The notes beneath the pieces were generated by a model. That model was not told the DNA's origin, did not search any database, and saw only the letters and a list, made by a program, of their open reading frames with translations. Made by a program: the position numbers and the translations under genes. Of a stretch of 64,000 nt of DNA, positions 23,730-32,075 are shown in pieces (the first letter of the stretch is position 1; every line of letters starts with the position of its first letter). This DNA comes from CAMLHU01 sp049680185 (lineage in GTDB: Bacteria; Gemmatimonadota; Gemmatimonadetes; Gemmatimonadales; GWC2-71-9): the NCBI GenBank assembly GCA_049680185.1, contig JBAUHI010000020.1:1-64000 (forward strand), given 5' to 3'.

Positions 23730-24488
23730 ATGAAGCGCTTCACGATCCTGCTCGCGTCCCTTGGCGTGCTGGCCGCGGCCTGTAACAGCAGTGGCTCCAC
23801 CGGCGTCAGCGGCATCAACGGCCCTGCGGCCGTCAACCTTGGTACCGCCGGGAACTTCGCCATTCTGGCCAAGTCCGGGATCTCGACCACAGGTGTCACT
23901 GCGGTCGTGGGAAACGTCGGCCTGAGCCCCGCGGCCGGGTCCTTCGTGACCGGCTTCAGCCTCACCTCGGATGTCAGCAACACCTTCGCGACCTCCGCGA
24001 TGGTGACCGGGAAGGTCTGGGCCGCCGACTACACTGCTCCGACCCCGACGAACCTGACCACCGCCGTGCTCGACATGCAGACCGCCTACACCGACGCCGC
24101 CGGTCGGACGTCACCCAACGTCACCGAGCTCGGCGCGGGCAACATCCAGGGCCTGACCTTGACCCCCGGCCTCTATAAGTGGGGCACCGGGGTCTCGATC
24201 CCCAGCGCCGTCACCCTCTCGGGTGGCGCGAATGCCGTCTGGATCTTCCAGATCGCCCAGGATCTCACCGTGGGCAATGCCGCCATCGTGACGCTCGCCG
24301 GCGGCGCACAGGCCAAGAACGTGTTCTGGCAGGTCGCCGGCCAGGTCACCCTCGGGACGACCTCGGATTTCAAGGGTGTCATTCTGTCCCAGACCGCGAT
24401 CGCCATGAATACCGGCGCCGTGGTGACGGGCCGGGCGTTGGCCCAGACCGCGGTCACTCTCGACGCCACCACCATCACGCAACCGTAG
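23730..24488 (+). CDS. DUF3494 ice-binding-family lipoprotein
   Basis: 252 residues. Lipobox LAAAC gives Cys18 as the lipidated residue. From about 34 onward the DUF3494 domain is complete: VNLGTAGNFAILAKSGIST, GNVGLSPAAGS, TELGAGNIQGLTLTPGLYKWGTGVSIPSAVTLSG, VWIFQIAQDLTVG and KNVFWQVAGQVTLGTTSDFKG, a beta-solenoid that in characterised members binds ice. AGGAG lies 8 bases before the ATG. Expressed from a strong regulated promoter. Surface adhesion or matrix roles are alternatives in non-polar organisms. Confidence 0.9.
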   Translation: MKRFTILLASLGVLAAACNSSGSTGVSGINGPAAVNLGTAGNFAILAKSGISTTGVTAVVGNVGLSPAAGSFVTGFSLTSDVSNTFATSAMVTGKVWAADYTAPTPTNLTTAVLDMQTAYTDAAGRTSPNVTELGAGNIQGLTLTPGLYKWGTGVSIPSAVTLSGGANAVWIFQIAQDLTVGNAAIVTLAGGAQAKNVFWQVAGQVTLGTTSDFKGVILSQTAIAMNTGAVVTGRALAQTAVTLDATTITQP

Positions 24489-24623
24489 GTCACGCGCCAT
24501 CGGGTCGGCCCGCCGCATCCGCGGCGAGTCCGCCCCGAGACACTTGTCCGCCAGGCGCGAGCCAGTGTCCTCACACCTCAGCGTGAGTGGTTCGCTGGGC
24601 ATACGCATGGGAGAACCGCCACG

Positions 24624-26324
24624 ATGAAGATGTCCACGATATTCCTTGTCGCCGCCGCCCTGTTGGTCGGGGCGTGCAACGGTGACAGCTCGACCGGGGT
24701 GAGCCCCGCGGCCCCGACGATCATGTCGACCGGCCCGACGAACAACGCCACCGGGGTGTCCACGACCGGCGCCATCACCGCACTATTCAGCGAGGCGATG
24801 GACCCGATCACGGTCAACACGGTCTCCTTCCGGCTGACGAAGGGCGGCGTGTGGGTACCGGCCGCCGTGAGCGTCAACGGCGCCCAGGCGACGCTCGTCC
24901 CGACCAGCCGACTCGATTCCAACGTCGTGTACGTTGCGACGATCTCGACCGCCGCCAGCAACGTGGCTGGCATCCGCCTGGCGGTCCTCAAGGCCTGGAC
25001 CTTCACGACCGTCAACTCGGCCACCGCGGCCCCGACGGTCACCGCTACCACACCGGCCGACGCCGCGACCGGCATCGCGCTCAACACCACCGTCACGGCG
25101 ACCTTCAGCCACGCGATGGCACCGGCGACGATCAACACGACGACGTTCTCGCTCAAGCACGGCGTGACCGCGGTCCCCGCCGCCGTTACCTACAGCGGCA
25201 GCACCGCCACGCTTACCCCGACCAGCAGCCTGGATTCGAACCTGGCCTACACCGCCACGATCTCGACCGGAACCGCTGATCCGGCAGGCGCCGCACTGGC
25301 GACCGCCAAGAGTTGGACCTTCACGACGGTGACCACGCCGCCGAGCGTCGTGTCCACGAGCCCGATCAACGCGGCCAGCGGCGTCGTCCGCAACGCGTCC
25401 GTGACGGCGACCTTCAGCCGGGTAATGGACTCCTCGACGATCGACTCCATGACCTTCACGCTGAAGGCCGGCGTGAACCCCGTCGCGGGCGTCGTGAGCT
25501 ATACCGGCACCACCGGGACCTTCAACCCGACCGGCACCCTTGCCGCGAACACCGTGTATACGGCAGCGATCTCGACCGGCGCGACAGATGCCGCAGGTCA
25601 GCACCTGGCCGCCATCAAGAGCTGGACCTTCACCACGGTCGCGACGTCCGTGAGCGGTCCGGCGGTCGTCAACCTCGGTACCGCTGGCAACTACATCATT
25701 CTGGCCAAGACCGGCGTGTCGACCACCGGAGCGAGCTCCTTCGTGGGAGACATCGGCCTGAGCCCGGCCGCCGCCACCTTCATCACCGGCTTCGGGCTGA
25801 TCCTGGATGGCTCGAATACCTTCGCGACCTCCTCACTGGTGACCGGGAAGGTCTGGGCCGCCGACTATACGGCGCCGACCCCGTCCAACCTGACCACCGC
25901 GGTACTTGATATGCAGACGGCCTACACCGATGCGGCCGGACGCGTGCTGCCTGACTTCACCGAATTGGGTGCCGGCAACATCCAGGGAATGACCCTGGTC
26001 CCCGGCCTCTACAAGTGGGGCACCGGGGTGTCGATCCCGAGCGCCGTCACCCTCTCGGGTGGTACCAACGACATCTGGATCTTCCAGATCGCCCAGGACC
26101 TGACCGTGGGCAATGGCGCCATCGTGACGCTGACCGGCGGGGCCCAGGCCAAGAACGTCTTCTGGCAGGTCGCCGGCTCGGCCACCCTCGGCACGACCTC
26201 GCAGTTCCAGGGGATCATCCTGTCCCAGACGCTGATCTCGTTCAATACCGGCGCCACGATGACGGGCCGGGCACTGGCCCAGACCGCAGTCACCTTGAAC
26301 GCCACCACCGTGACCCACCCGTAG
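24624..26324 (+). CDS. Lipoprotein with three SbsA-type Ig-like domains and a DUF3494 domain
   Basis: 566 residues. Lipobox LVGAC (Cys18). Three tandem bacterial Ig-like (Big_5/SbsA) domains at about 30-130, 133-230 and 232-330 repeat the pattern ATTFSxAMDPxTINxxTFxLK...LAxxxxYTATIST...LAxxKSWTFTT. A DUF3494 domain at about 340-566 is closely similar to the neighbouring gene and evidently arose by duplication. The Ig stalk would hold the solenoid away from the cell surface. Probably co-transcribed with 23730; 135-base gap. Confidence 0.9.
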   Translation: MKMSTIFLVAAALLVGACNGDSSTGVSPAAPTIMSTGPTNNATGVSTTGAITALFSEAMDPITVNTVSFRLTKGGVWVPAAVSVNGAQATLVPTSRLDSNVVYVATISTAASNVAGIRLAVLKAWTFTTVNSATAAPTVTATTPADAATGIALNTTVTATFSHAMAPATINTTTFSLKHGVTAVPAAVTYSGSTATLTPTSSLDSNLAYTATISTGTADPAGAALATAKSWTFTTVTTPPSVVSTSPINAASGVVRNASVTATFSRVMDSSTIDSMTFTLKAGVNPVAGVVSYTGTTGTFNPTGTLAANTVYTAAISTGATDAAGQHLAAIKSWTFTTVATSVSGPAVVNLGTAGNYIILAKTGVSTTGASSFVGDIGLSPAAATFITGFGLILDGSNTFATSSLVTGKVWAADYTAPTPSNLTTAVLDMQTAYTDAAGRVLPDFTELGAGNIQGMTLVPGLYKWGTGVSIPSAVTLSGGTNDIWIFQIAQDLTVGNGAIVTLTGGAQAKNVFWQVAGSATLGTTSQFQGIILSQTLISFNTGATMTGRALAQTAVTLNATTVTHP

Positions 26325-26339
26325 TTCCGCAGGACGGGA

Positions 26340-26365
26340 TAGTCTGCCGCGCGAGCGGCAGGCTA
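26340..26365 (+). terminator. Hairpin TAGtCTGCCGC / GCGGCAGgCTA
   Basis: A 10-bp stem with one mismatch and a GCGA loop, 15 bases after the second ice-binding gene. Probable end of that transcript. Confidence 0.6.
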
Positions 26366-26504
26366 CTCCCGGTGACGCACCAGACAGCGCGGGCCGCCCT
26401 CCCGGGTGACCCGCGCTCGTTGCGTACCGATCAGCCCCAACCACCGACCCGAAGAACCGATCGAGATCGGCGTACCTGGTCCCGCCCCGCGTCACGCCGG
26501 CACG

Positions 26505-26750
26505 TCAGTCTTTGGCGGATCCCGCCTCGTCCCGGGCGAGCCCGACCTGCAGCGCGCCGGAGGGACACTCCCCCACGACTCGAGCCACGTCTTCGGCCGA
26601 CGCGAGCTCAGGTCGGATCCAGTGCTTGCGATGAACGTCGAAGACCGCCGGGAGGCTCCGAATGCAGTGCCCCGAGTGTCGGCAGATCGTAGGGTCGAAG
26701 GTGACGGTGATCTCCGGCGTCTCATAGACCTGCAGTCGGTTCGACGTCAC
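26505..26750 (-). CDS. Small (4Fe-4S) mono-cluster protein, YjdI/Fer4_19-like
   Basis: 81 residues. TICRHSGHCIRSLPAVFDVHRKHWIRPE and VGECPSGALQV are the Fer4_19 pattern; visible cysteines are C23, C29 and C62, so a fourth ligand would be His24 or His28, as in YjdI/mitoNEET-like divergent ferredoxins. Role: small electron carrier. GTG start overlaps the FMN reductase stop (GTGA), suggesting the reductase as partner. Confidence 0.8.
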   Translation of the reverse strand: MTSNRLQVYETPEITVTFDPTICRHSGHCIRSLPAVFDVHRKHWIRPELASAEDVARVVGECPSGALQVGLARDEAGSAKD

Positions 26751-27307
26751 GCCGGCCTCTGGAACCGCTGCGCCCAGTCCCGGAAGGCGGTGAGGAACTT
26801 GATCAGCACGACACGCGTCGCGTCATCGGTGAGCTCCCCCGTGGCGGAGAACTTCTCCGCACCCTTGGCCACCAGCATCTCCGGGCGGTTCAGGAAATGG
26901 AGATTGGTGAAGACCCCCACCTGCCGCAGGTGGTACTGCATCCGCGCCGTCCCCCACAGCCCTCCTGTCACACCCATCACGCCGGCGGGTTTGTCGTCGA
27001 AGGGCGAGGGCTGGAAGCGGGAGACCCAGTCGATCGCGTTCTTGAGGACGCCGGGGATCGAATAATTGTATTCCGGGGAGATGAACAGCACCGCCTCGGC
27101 CGCGGCCACCTGGGCCGCGAGCCGAGCCGCCGGGGCCGGCCACTGGGGCGCGGTCGGCGGGTGGTGGTCGGTGTTATACAAAGGAAGGTCGGCAATGACC
27201 CCTTCCTCGAGCATCAGGCCCTCCGGCGTGTGCGCCTGAGCGGCACGCCAGAGGGCCCGATTGTACGACCCCGCGCGCAGGCTCCCGACCAGGACGATGG
27301 CCCGCAC
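26747..27307 (-). CDS. NADPH-dependent FMN reductase
   Basis: 186 residues, flavodoxin-like fold. VGSLRAGSYNRAL binds FMN phosphate, and FISPEYNYSIPGVLKNAIDWVSR is the NADPH_FMN-reductase signature, with GVTGGLWGTARMQYHLR following. Reduces flavin or quinones with NADPH in the cytosol. Coupled by overlap to the downstream small Fe/S protein, which may accept its electrons. Confidence 0.9.
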   Translation of the reverse strand: MRAIVLVGSLRAGSYNRALWRAAQAHTPEGLMLEEGVIADLPLYNTDHHPPTAPQWPAPAARLAAQVAAAEAVLFISPEYNYSIPGVLKNAIDWVSRFQPSPFDDKPAGVMGVTGGLWGTARMQYHLRQVGVFTNLHFLNRPEMLVAKGAEKFSATGELTDDATRVVLIKFLTAFRDWAQRFQRPA

Positions 27308-27322
27308 CGGAGTGGCCAGAGG

Positions 27323-27490
27323 TCAGTCCTGCTGGTCGAGCGCGGCCACCAGCATCGCCCACGAGTGGTCGACGCCCTTCCGGCCGCCCTTGAACGTGAT
27401 CTTGATCCCCTCGGGCGCGATCACGATGGTGTACGTCTTCTCGCCGAGGGTGAGTTCCCGCTTGATCGACTTGTCGAGCTTGGTCGCCAC
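27323..27490 (-). CDS. Small basic conserved protein (55 aa)
   Basis: 55 residues: KLDKSIKRELTLGEKTYTIVIAPEGIKITFKGGRKGVDHSWAMLVAAL. It resembles a class of tiny proteins I have seen in other soil bacteria (KSIKREL...YTVTISPEGIK...KGRRKG) but has no assigned function. The GTG start is fixed by AGGAG 8 bases upstream; the in-frame extension to 27583 lacks a ribosome-binding site. Located 15 bases before the FMN reductase. Confidence 0.6.
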   Translation of the reverse strand: MATKLDKSIKRELTLGEKTYTIVIAPEGIKITFKGGRKGVDHSWAMLVAALDQQD

Positions 27491-27530
27491 GATGGTGCTC
27501 CTGAGTGAATGGAGTGAGGATCGCTGGCGG

Positions 27531-28166
27531 TCAGGACCGCCCCGATCGGTTGGTGCCGCCGGGAGGGTACATCCGGCGGGCAAGATCGCGCAATGCCGCC
27601 AGCTGGCCGGGCCCGAACTCGACGTGGGTGTCCCCCACGGTCACGGTCAGCTCGGTGCAGGACGCCACGGCGTCGAACGTCGCCACCGGAAGCCGATACA
27701 GCAGGAACTGATTGACCGTGAAGATATCCGGCCGCTCGGAGAATGCCGGCACGGTCCCCGCCCCCGCCGTGCCGCTCTCGCAGGCGAACGACAGCCGATT
27801 GTCCACGATATCCTGCGGCGACTGGGTGTGGAACACGAATTCCACCGTCGCCGGCGGCGCGGCCACGTCCCGGCCGACTACCTCGAAATAGAACGTCAGT
27901 CGTGGCTGCCGATGCCACAGGAAATTCCTTCCTGGGTGCGTCGTCACCGACCAGCGCGACATCCCGGAGACCGAGTCGGCGGTCTCCAGCATCAGAATGG
28001 GCTTGCTGTCCGGCGCCGGCACGCCCAGTGGTCGATCGAACACCGGAGGCGGCGGCGCCGGTAAGGCCACTGCCGCATCGGCCGGCGACATCGGTGGCAG
28101 GATGGCCGGGAGCGTACAGCCGACCGAGCATCCCGCGACGAGCATGGCTACCAGGGTCGATCGCAC
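27531..28166 (-). CDS. Hypothetical lipoprotein (211 aa)
   Basis: 211 residues starting VRSTLVAMLVAGCSVGCTLPA, a lipoprotein signal with Cys13 or Cys17 as candidate lipid site. A proline-rich linker is followed by a beta-rich domain (PRLTFYFEVVGRD, TVEFVFHTQSPQDIVDNRLSFACES, CTELTVTVGDTHVEFG). I recognise no family. It sits in the minus-strand run, 22 bases after the DCC-family gene. The long N-terminal extension in this frame reads over that gene and is rejected. Confidence 0.55.
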   Translation of the reverse strand: MRSTLVAMLVAGCSVGCTLPAILPPMSPADAAVALPAPPPPVFDRPLGVPAPDSKPILMLETADSVSGMSRWSVTTHPGRNFLWHRQPRLTFYFEVVGRDVAAPPATVEFVFHTQSPQDIVDNRLSFACESGTAGAGTVPAFSERPDIFTVNQFLLYRLPVATFDAVASCTELTVTVGDTHVEFGPGQLAALRDLARRMYPPGGTNRSGRS

Positions 28167-28188
28167 CTGCCCCCCTTCTCCCGATCGT

Positions 28189-28605
28189 TCAGTCCAGGAA
28201 CCGCGGAGCCTCATCCGCCGAGGGCACCACGCAGGCGCGACCCCCGAGCCGGTGGCGATGTCGAGCCACCACATCGTACAGCGTATCCCGCCAGCCGACG
28301 GGTATGATGGCGCCCGCGAGACCGAGGCGCCAGAGCCCGCCCAGATAACTGGCAATGGCGAGTACCGCGTCGGACCTGATCCGCACCCGCTCACCTGCGC
28401 GCCCAAGATCGTCGACCCAGACCAGCGAATCCACGCCGTTGAGCTCAGGATGCCGTGCCAGGACCTGCCGTGCGGTCACTCCTTCGAGCGGTGCAAAGCA
28501 GAGCGACCGCTGTCGGTCATGCCGCAGGATGAACTGCACCTGCCGAGCGCAGAACCCGCAGGCTCCATCGTAGAGCAGGACTGGCAGTTCCCGTTCGCTG
28601 TTCAC
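28189..28605 (-). CDS. DCC-family (DUF393) thiol-disulfide oxidoreductase-like protein
   Basis: 138 residues. LLYDGACGFCARQVQFILRHD is the DCC family hallmark (DGxCxxC), placing a C-x2-C redox pair near the N-terminus, followed by FAPLEG and SDAVLAI. Function is poorly known; thioredoxin-like redox chemistry is assumed. The GTG start and first codons lie inside a heptad repeat tract that follows the LytR_C gene stop. Confidence 0.85.
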   Translation of the reverse strand: MNSERELPVLLYDGACGFCARQVQFILRHDRQRSLCFAPLEGVTARQVLARHPELNGVDSLVWVDDLGRAGERVRIRSDAVLAIASYLGGLWRLGLAGAIIPVGWRDTLYDVVARHRHRLGGRACVVPSADEAPRFLD

Positions 28606-28622
28606 CGTTGACCGTTCACGTC
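28600..28622. repeat. Heptad tract after the LytR_C stop, containing the next start codon
   Basis: On the minus strand the TGA stop is followed by CGTGAAC-GGTCAAC-GGTGAAC-AGCGAAC. The GTG start of the DCC gene is within it. The same heptads follow the stop at 3494. Confidence 0.5.
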
Positions 28623-29034
28623 AGGGATGAATTCCCACCGGCGCCTTGAAATCCCCGCCGAGGATCACAGTGGCGTCGACCCGCCGGAGGGTGTCGATGG
28701 CCACGCTCACGATCCCGGCGCCGAGCGCCTTCCGGATCAGGGTGGCGCGGTCAGGACTGCCGCGACGGATGATGATGCGGGTGGAATCGACGGTCGAATC
28801 GGCGTTGCCGAAGAAGATGACGTCGATGCCGTGGCGCCTGAGGACCCGCGTTCCCACCCGCGCCAGCCCCGCGATCGGCGTGCCGTTGACCACCTCGACG
28901 ATCGAGCGGTCGGGGCCCGCCGGGATCGGCCAGGCGTGACCGGGCACCAGATCTCCGCGGCCGCCGCGCACCAGCGCCGCGAGGAGTGCCAGGGTCAGCA
29001 CCACCCCGACGACACCTATGACGGTGCGCTTCAC
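28621..29034 (-). CDS. LytR C-terminal-domain membrane protein
   Basis: 137 residues: one membrane helix (about 4-25) followed by a LytR_C domain, IVEVVNGTPIAGLARVGTRVLRRHGIDVIFFGNAD....TRIIIRRG, ending in AIDTLRRVDATVILGGDF. Such domains accompany cell-wall LCP proteins but also stand alone. GTG start overlaps the HD-domain stop (GTGA). Role probably at the envelope; undefined. Confidence 0.75.
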   Translation of the reverse strand: MKRTVIGVVGVVLTLALLAALVRGGRGDLVPGHAWPIPAGPDRSIVEVVNGTPIAGLARVGTRVLRRHGIDVIFFGNADSTVDSTRIIIRRGSPDRATLIRKALGAGIVSVAIDTLRRVDATVILGGDFKAPVGIHP

Positions 29035-29579
29035 TCGGGTGTTGCGAGCGAGTTCCACAGCCGGACCGTGGGATCGGGAAGGGGCCATCCGGAGCGGATG
29101 AGCCAGAGGAGGCGGGTCCGCACGACGTCGCGGAACACGCCATCGGGATCGGACGGGAATCGATCGGCCAAGCCGGCGCGGACCTCACGGTCGAACGACC
29201 GGCCGGGCTCGAGGAAGTCGGCGCAATAGAGCGCCCGACCCGCGGCGTCCCACTTGTCGCTTCCGATCGAGTGATAGCGCACGGCGTCGAGCAGGCCCTG
29301 GTCGGTCTCACCCTCGGAGCGGGCACGCGCCGCCGCCGCGGGACCGTGCAGCAGTTCCTCCGGCGCGCCGGGCAAGGCGGCCCACTCGGTCAGCTCGGCC
29401 ACCGGTGCGTCCCGCAGGGCATCGTGCAGCCAGGCCGCCTTGGCCCAGCGCGCACGCTCCGCAGCCGGCAGGCGCATTGCCACCGCCCACCGGTCGATCA
29501 GTGCCGCCACCCGCTCGATATGCGCCCGCCGCTCGGCCGAGACGACGGCCCACGCCGGAAGGTGCGGAGTGCTGCCCAC
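29031..29579 (-). CDS. HD-domain hydrolase, YqeK-like
   Basis: 182 residues. Metal-binding pattern: RWAKAAWLHDALRD (HD motif, about 49-56), LLHGPAAAARA, DAVRYHSIG and LYCADFLEPGR. This matches the YqeK family of HD phosphohydrolases that split diadenosine tetraphosphate, often neighbouring LytR_C and ribosome-silencing genes. It follows panD by 9 bases and overlaps the LytR_C gene. Confidence 0.8.
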   Translation of the reverse strand: MGSTPHLPAWAVVSAERRAHIERVAALIDRWAVAMRLPAAERARWAKAAWLHDALRDAPVAELTEWAALPGAPEELLHGPAAAARARSEGETDQGLLDAVRYHSIGSDKWDAAGRALYCADFLEPGRSFDREVRAGLADRFPSDPDGVFRDVVRTRLLWLIRSGWPLPDPTVRLWNSLATPE

Positions 29580-29588
29580 GGGAGCGCT

Positions 29589-29960
29589 TCAGTGCTCCGC
29601 GCGCAACGACGGACGGACCACGCGATTCTTGTCATCCACGAAGACGATCCTCGGCTCGAACTGCTCGACCTCGGCCTCGTCGAACACGCCGTAGGCCATG
29701 ATGATGACCAGATCGCCAGGCATCCCGAGGCGCGCGGCGGCGCCGTTCAACTGGATGGCGCCCGACCCCCGCTTGCCAGGGATGACGTAGGTGTTGAAGC
29801 GCTGACCGTTGTTGACGTTCACGACCTGGACATCCTCGAACTCCGCCAGGTCGGCGGCGTCGAGCAGGTCCTGGTCCACGGAGAGCGATCCCTCGTACTG
29901 CAGGTCCGCCGCGGTGATGGTGGCGCGGTGGATCTTGGACCTCAACAAATGCCGTTGCAT
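29589..29960 (-). CDS. panD: Aspartate 1-decarboxylase
   Basis: 123 residues. Makes beta-alanine for pantothenate. The self-cleaving bond Gly24-Ser25 (YEGSLSVD), which yields the pyruvoyl cofactor, is present, as are Y57-region NGQRFNTYVIPG and GAIQLNGAAARLGMPGDLVIIMAYG. Lies 16 bases after panC; panB-panC-panD are consecutive. Confidence 0.96.
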   Translation of the reverse strand: MQRHLLRSKIHRATITAADLQYEGSLSVDQDLLDAADLAEFEDVQVVNVNNGQRFNTYVIPGKRGSGAIQLNGAAARLGMPGDLVIIMAYGVFDEAEVEQFEPRIVFVDDKNRVVRPSLRAEH

Positions 29961-29976
29961 CGATCCCGACTCCCTA

Positions 29977-30816
29977 TCAGAGGATCACGTTGTCGATGAG
30001 TCGGGTGGTCCCCACCCTGGCGGCGATCGCGATGATCGTCCCCGCCCCGGCGGTCCCCGCCGGCGTGAGCCCTTCGGGCTCCACCACTGCAATGTAATCG
30101 GCCACCACTCCCTCCGACCGCGCCAGACGCTCACCCACGATGACCTCGAGCCGCTTGCCCGAGTGCTCGCCGCCGGTCCATGCGGCCACCGCGGCATCGA
30201 GGGCCGCCGGCAGCGCCAGCGCGGTCCGTCGCTCTTCGGGGGACAGGTACGCGTTCCGGCTGGAGAGGGCCAGGCCGTCGGCGTCACGGACAGTGGGCAC
30301 CATCACGAGCTCGACAGGCAGGTCGAGATCGCGCACCATCTTCCGGACGAGCACGAACTGCTGGATGTCCTTCTGGCCGAAACAGGCGAGGTCGGGCGCC
30401 ACCAGGTTGAAGAGCTTGGCCACGACGGTGAGCACCCCGGCAAAGTGTCCCGGCCGGACCGCACCCTCCCATCGTTCCGACGCCGCGCCCGGCACCACGC
30501 GTGTGTCCGAGCCCGGCGGATACATCGTCTCGACCGTGGGCACGAACAGGAGATCCACCCCCCGCGCCGATGCGAGCGCCCGGTCTTTCACCAGGTCGCG
30601 CGGGTAGCGGGAAAGGTCCTCCTGCGGCGCGAACTGCAGCGGGTTGACGAAGATCGACATCACCACCAGGTCGGCGCGACGGCGGGCCTCGTCCACCAGG
30701 CGCAGGTGTCCCTCGTGGAGCGCTCCCATCGTGGGCACGAACGCGATCCGGTGTCCGGCGCGACGTTCGTCGCCGAGCCAGCGGCGGAGTTCAGGGGTCT
30801 CGGAGATCTCGATCAT
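29977..30816 (-). CDS. panC: Pantothenate synthetase
   Basis: 279 residues. Condenses pantoate and beta-alanine with ATP. VPTMGALHEGHLRLVDEAR holds the HxGH motif, and FVNPLQF, CFGQKDIQQFVLVRKMV, RDADGLALSSRNAYLS (KMSKS-equivalent) follow. ATG at 30816 gives the family start MIEIxxxxELR; upstream in-frame codons overlap the panB spacer and are not homologous. Confidence 0.96.
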   Translation of the reverse strand: MIEISETPELRRWLGDERRAGHRIAFVPTMGALHEGHLRLVDEARRRADLVVMSIFVNPLQFAPQEDLSRYPRDLVKDRALASARGVDLLFVPTVETMYPPGSDTRVVPGAASERWEGAVRPGHFAGVLTVVAKLFNLVAPDLACFGQKDIQQFVLVRKMVRDLDLPVELVMVPTVRDADGLALSSRNAYLSPEERRTALALPAALDAAVAAWTGGEHSGKRLEVIVGERLARSEGVVADYIAVVEPEGLTPAGTAGAGTIIAIAARVGTTRLIDNVIL

Positions 30817-30853
30817 CGAGATGGGCGGGGTCGGAGGCCGTGCAGGCTCGGCG

Positions 30854-31666
30854 TCACTCGAAGCTATGGCCAGCGTCGGGGAACGCGCCACCGCGCACTT
30901 CGTCGACATACTGGCGGACAGCGTCCTTGGTGGCGCCGGCGAGCGCGCCGTACTTCTTGAGGAACTTCGGGTCGAATCCTTCGTTCAAGCCCAGCATGTC
31001 GTGCAGCACCAGCACCTGGCCATCGCAATGCGGACCAGCGCCGATGCCGATGGTCGGGATGCTGACGCTCGCTGTGACCTGCCGGGCCAGCTCGGTCGGC
31101 ACCAGCTCGAGCACCAGCGCACAGGCGCCCGCTTCTTCCACCGCCGCCGCGTCCGCCAGCAACCGCTCAGCCGATGCGCCGTCCCGCCCCTGCACCTTGT
31201 AGCCACCGAGCTGGTGCACCGACTGGGGGGTGAGGCCCAGGTGCGCCATGACCGGGATCCCGACATTGGTCAGCGCCAGGATCGTGGGCGCCATGTATTC
31301 GCCACCCTCGAGCTTGACCCCGTGGACGTCGGCGTCCTGCATCGCACGCCCGGCGTTGCGCACCGCCTCGGCGATGCTCACCTGATAGGTGAGGAACGGC
31401 AGATCCATGAAAACGAGCGTCTCGCGGGCACCACGCCGTACGGCGCCGGCGTGGTAGATCATCGCATCGAGCGTGGCGCCGAGGGTGGTGTCGTGGCCGC
31501 CGAGGACCTGGTGGAGGGAATCACCGACGAGCATCAGGTCGACGCCGCTCGCTTCCAGGAGCCGGGCAAAGAGCGCGTCGTAGCAGGTGAGCATGGCGAG
31601 CTTCCGCCCCTCGCGCTTCCAGAGGGCGAGGTCGGTGATGTGGCGGGGACGGCGCTCAGCAGACAT
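30854..31666 (-). CDS. panB: Ketopantoate hydroxymethyltransferase
   Basis: 270 residues. Transfers a hydroxymethyl group from methylene-THF to ketoisovalerate. MLTCYDALFARLLEASGVDLMLVGDSLHQVLGGHDTT, DLPFLTYQ, VKLEGG, MAHLGLTPQSVHQLGGYKVQGR and IGIGAGPHCDGQVLVLHDMLGL are the expected metal and substrate elements. It overlaps folK by 11 bases, linking folate and CoA precursor genes. Confidence 0.97.
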   Translation of the reverse strand: MSAERRPRHITDLALWKREGRKLAMLTCYDALFARLLEASGVDLMLVGDSLHQVLGGHDTTLGATLDAMIYHAGAVRRGARETLVFMDLPFLTYQVSIAEAVRNAGRAMQDADVHGVKLEGGEYMAPTILALTNVGIPVMAHLGLTPQSVHQLGGYKVQGRDGASAERLLADAAAVEEAGACALVLELVPTELARQVTASVSIPTIGIGAGPHCDGQVLVLHDMLGLNEGFDPKFLKKYGALAGATKDAVRQYVDEVRGGAFPDAGHSFE

Positions 31667-32075
31667 CGGGATCGAGCTCCTTCAGTTCACGCTGCCAGAA
31701 GTCCCGGGCGGCAAGTTCGGGGTGTGGAAGGGTCAGACCGGGTTCCTCGAGGGACAGCTCCCCGTACCGGACGATGTCGAGGTCGAGGGTGCGGGGTCCC
31801 CACCGGGTGCCGCGGACCCGGCCGGACGCCCGCTCGATGTCGAGGAGCAAGCGCAGCAGCTCCCGCGGCGGAAGCTCGGTCTCGACCAGCAGCATCTGGT
31901 TCAGATACGGCCCTTGAGGAATGTCACCCAATGGGGCGGTCTCCTCAACCCGTGACTCCGCCACGATGCGGGTGCCGGGGAGGACGCCGATGGCCTTGCG
32001 GGCGCGGGCCAGCTGACCGAGGCGATCTCCCATGTTGCTACCGAGGGCCAGGAACGCCCGCACCGGGGCGGTCAC
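31656..32075 (-). CDS. folK: 2-amino-4-hydroxy-6-hydroxymethyldihydropteridine pyrophosphokinase
   Basis: 139 residues, a short HPPK. LALGSNMGDRLGQLARA, YLNQMLLVET, RVRGTRWGPRTLDLDIVRYG (catalytic Asp pair and ATP loop) and LTLPHPELAARDF are diagnostic. Adds pyrophosphate to 6-hydroxymethyl-dihydropterin for folate synthesis. No folB or folP beside it. Start overlaps the MCP gene stop by 4 bases. Confidence 0.93.
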   Translation of the reverse strand: MTAPVRAFLALGSNMGDRLGQLARARKAIGVLPGTRIVAESRVEETAPLGDIPQGPYLNQMLLVETELPPRELLRLLLDIERASGRVRGTRWGPRTLDLDIVRYGELSLEEPGLTLPHPELAARDFWQRELKELDPDVC

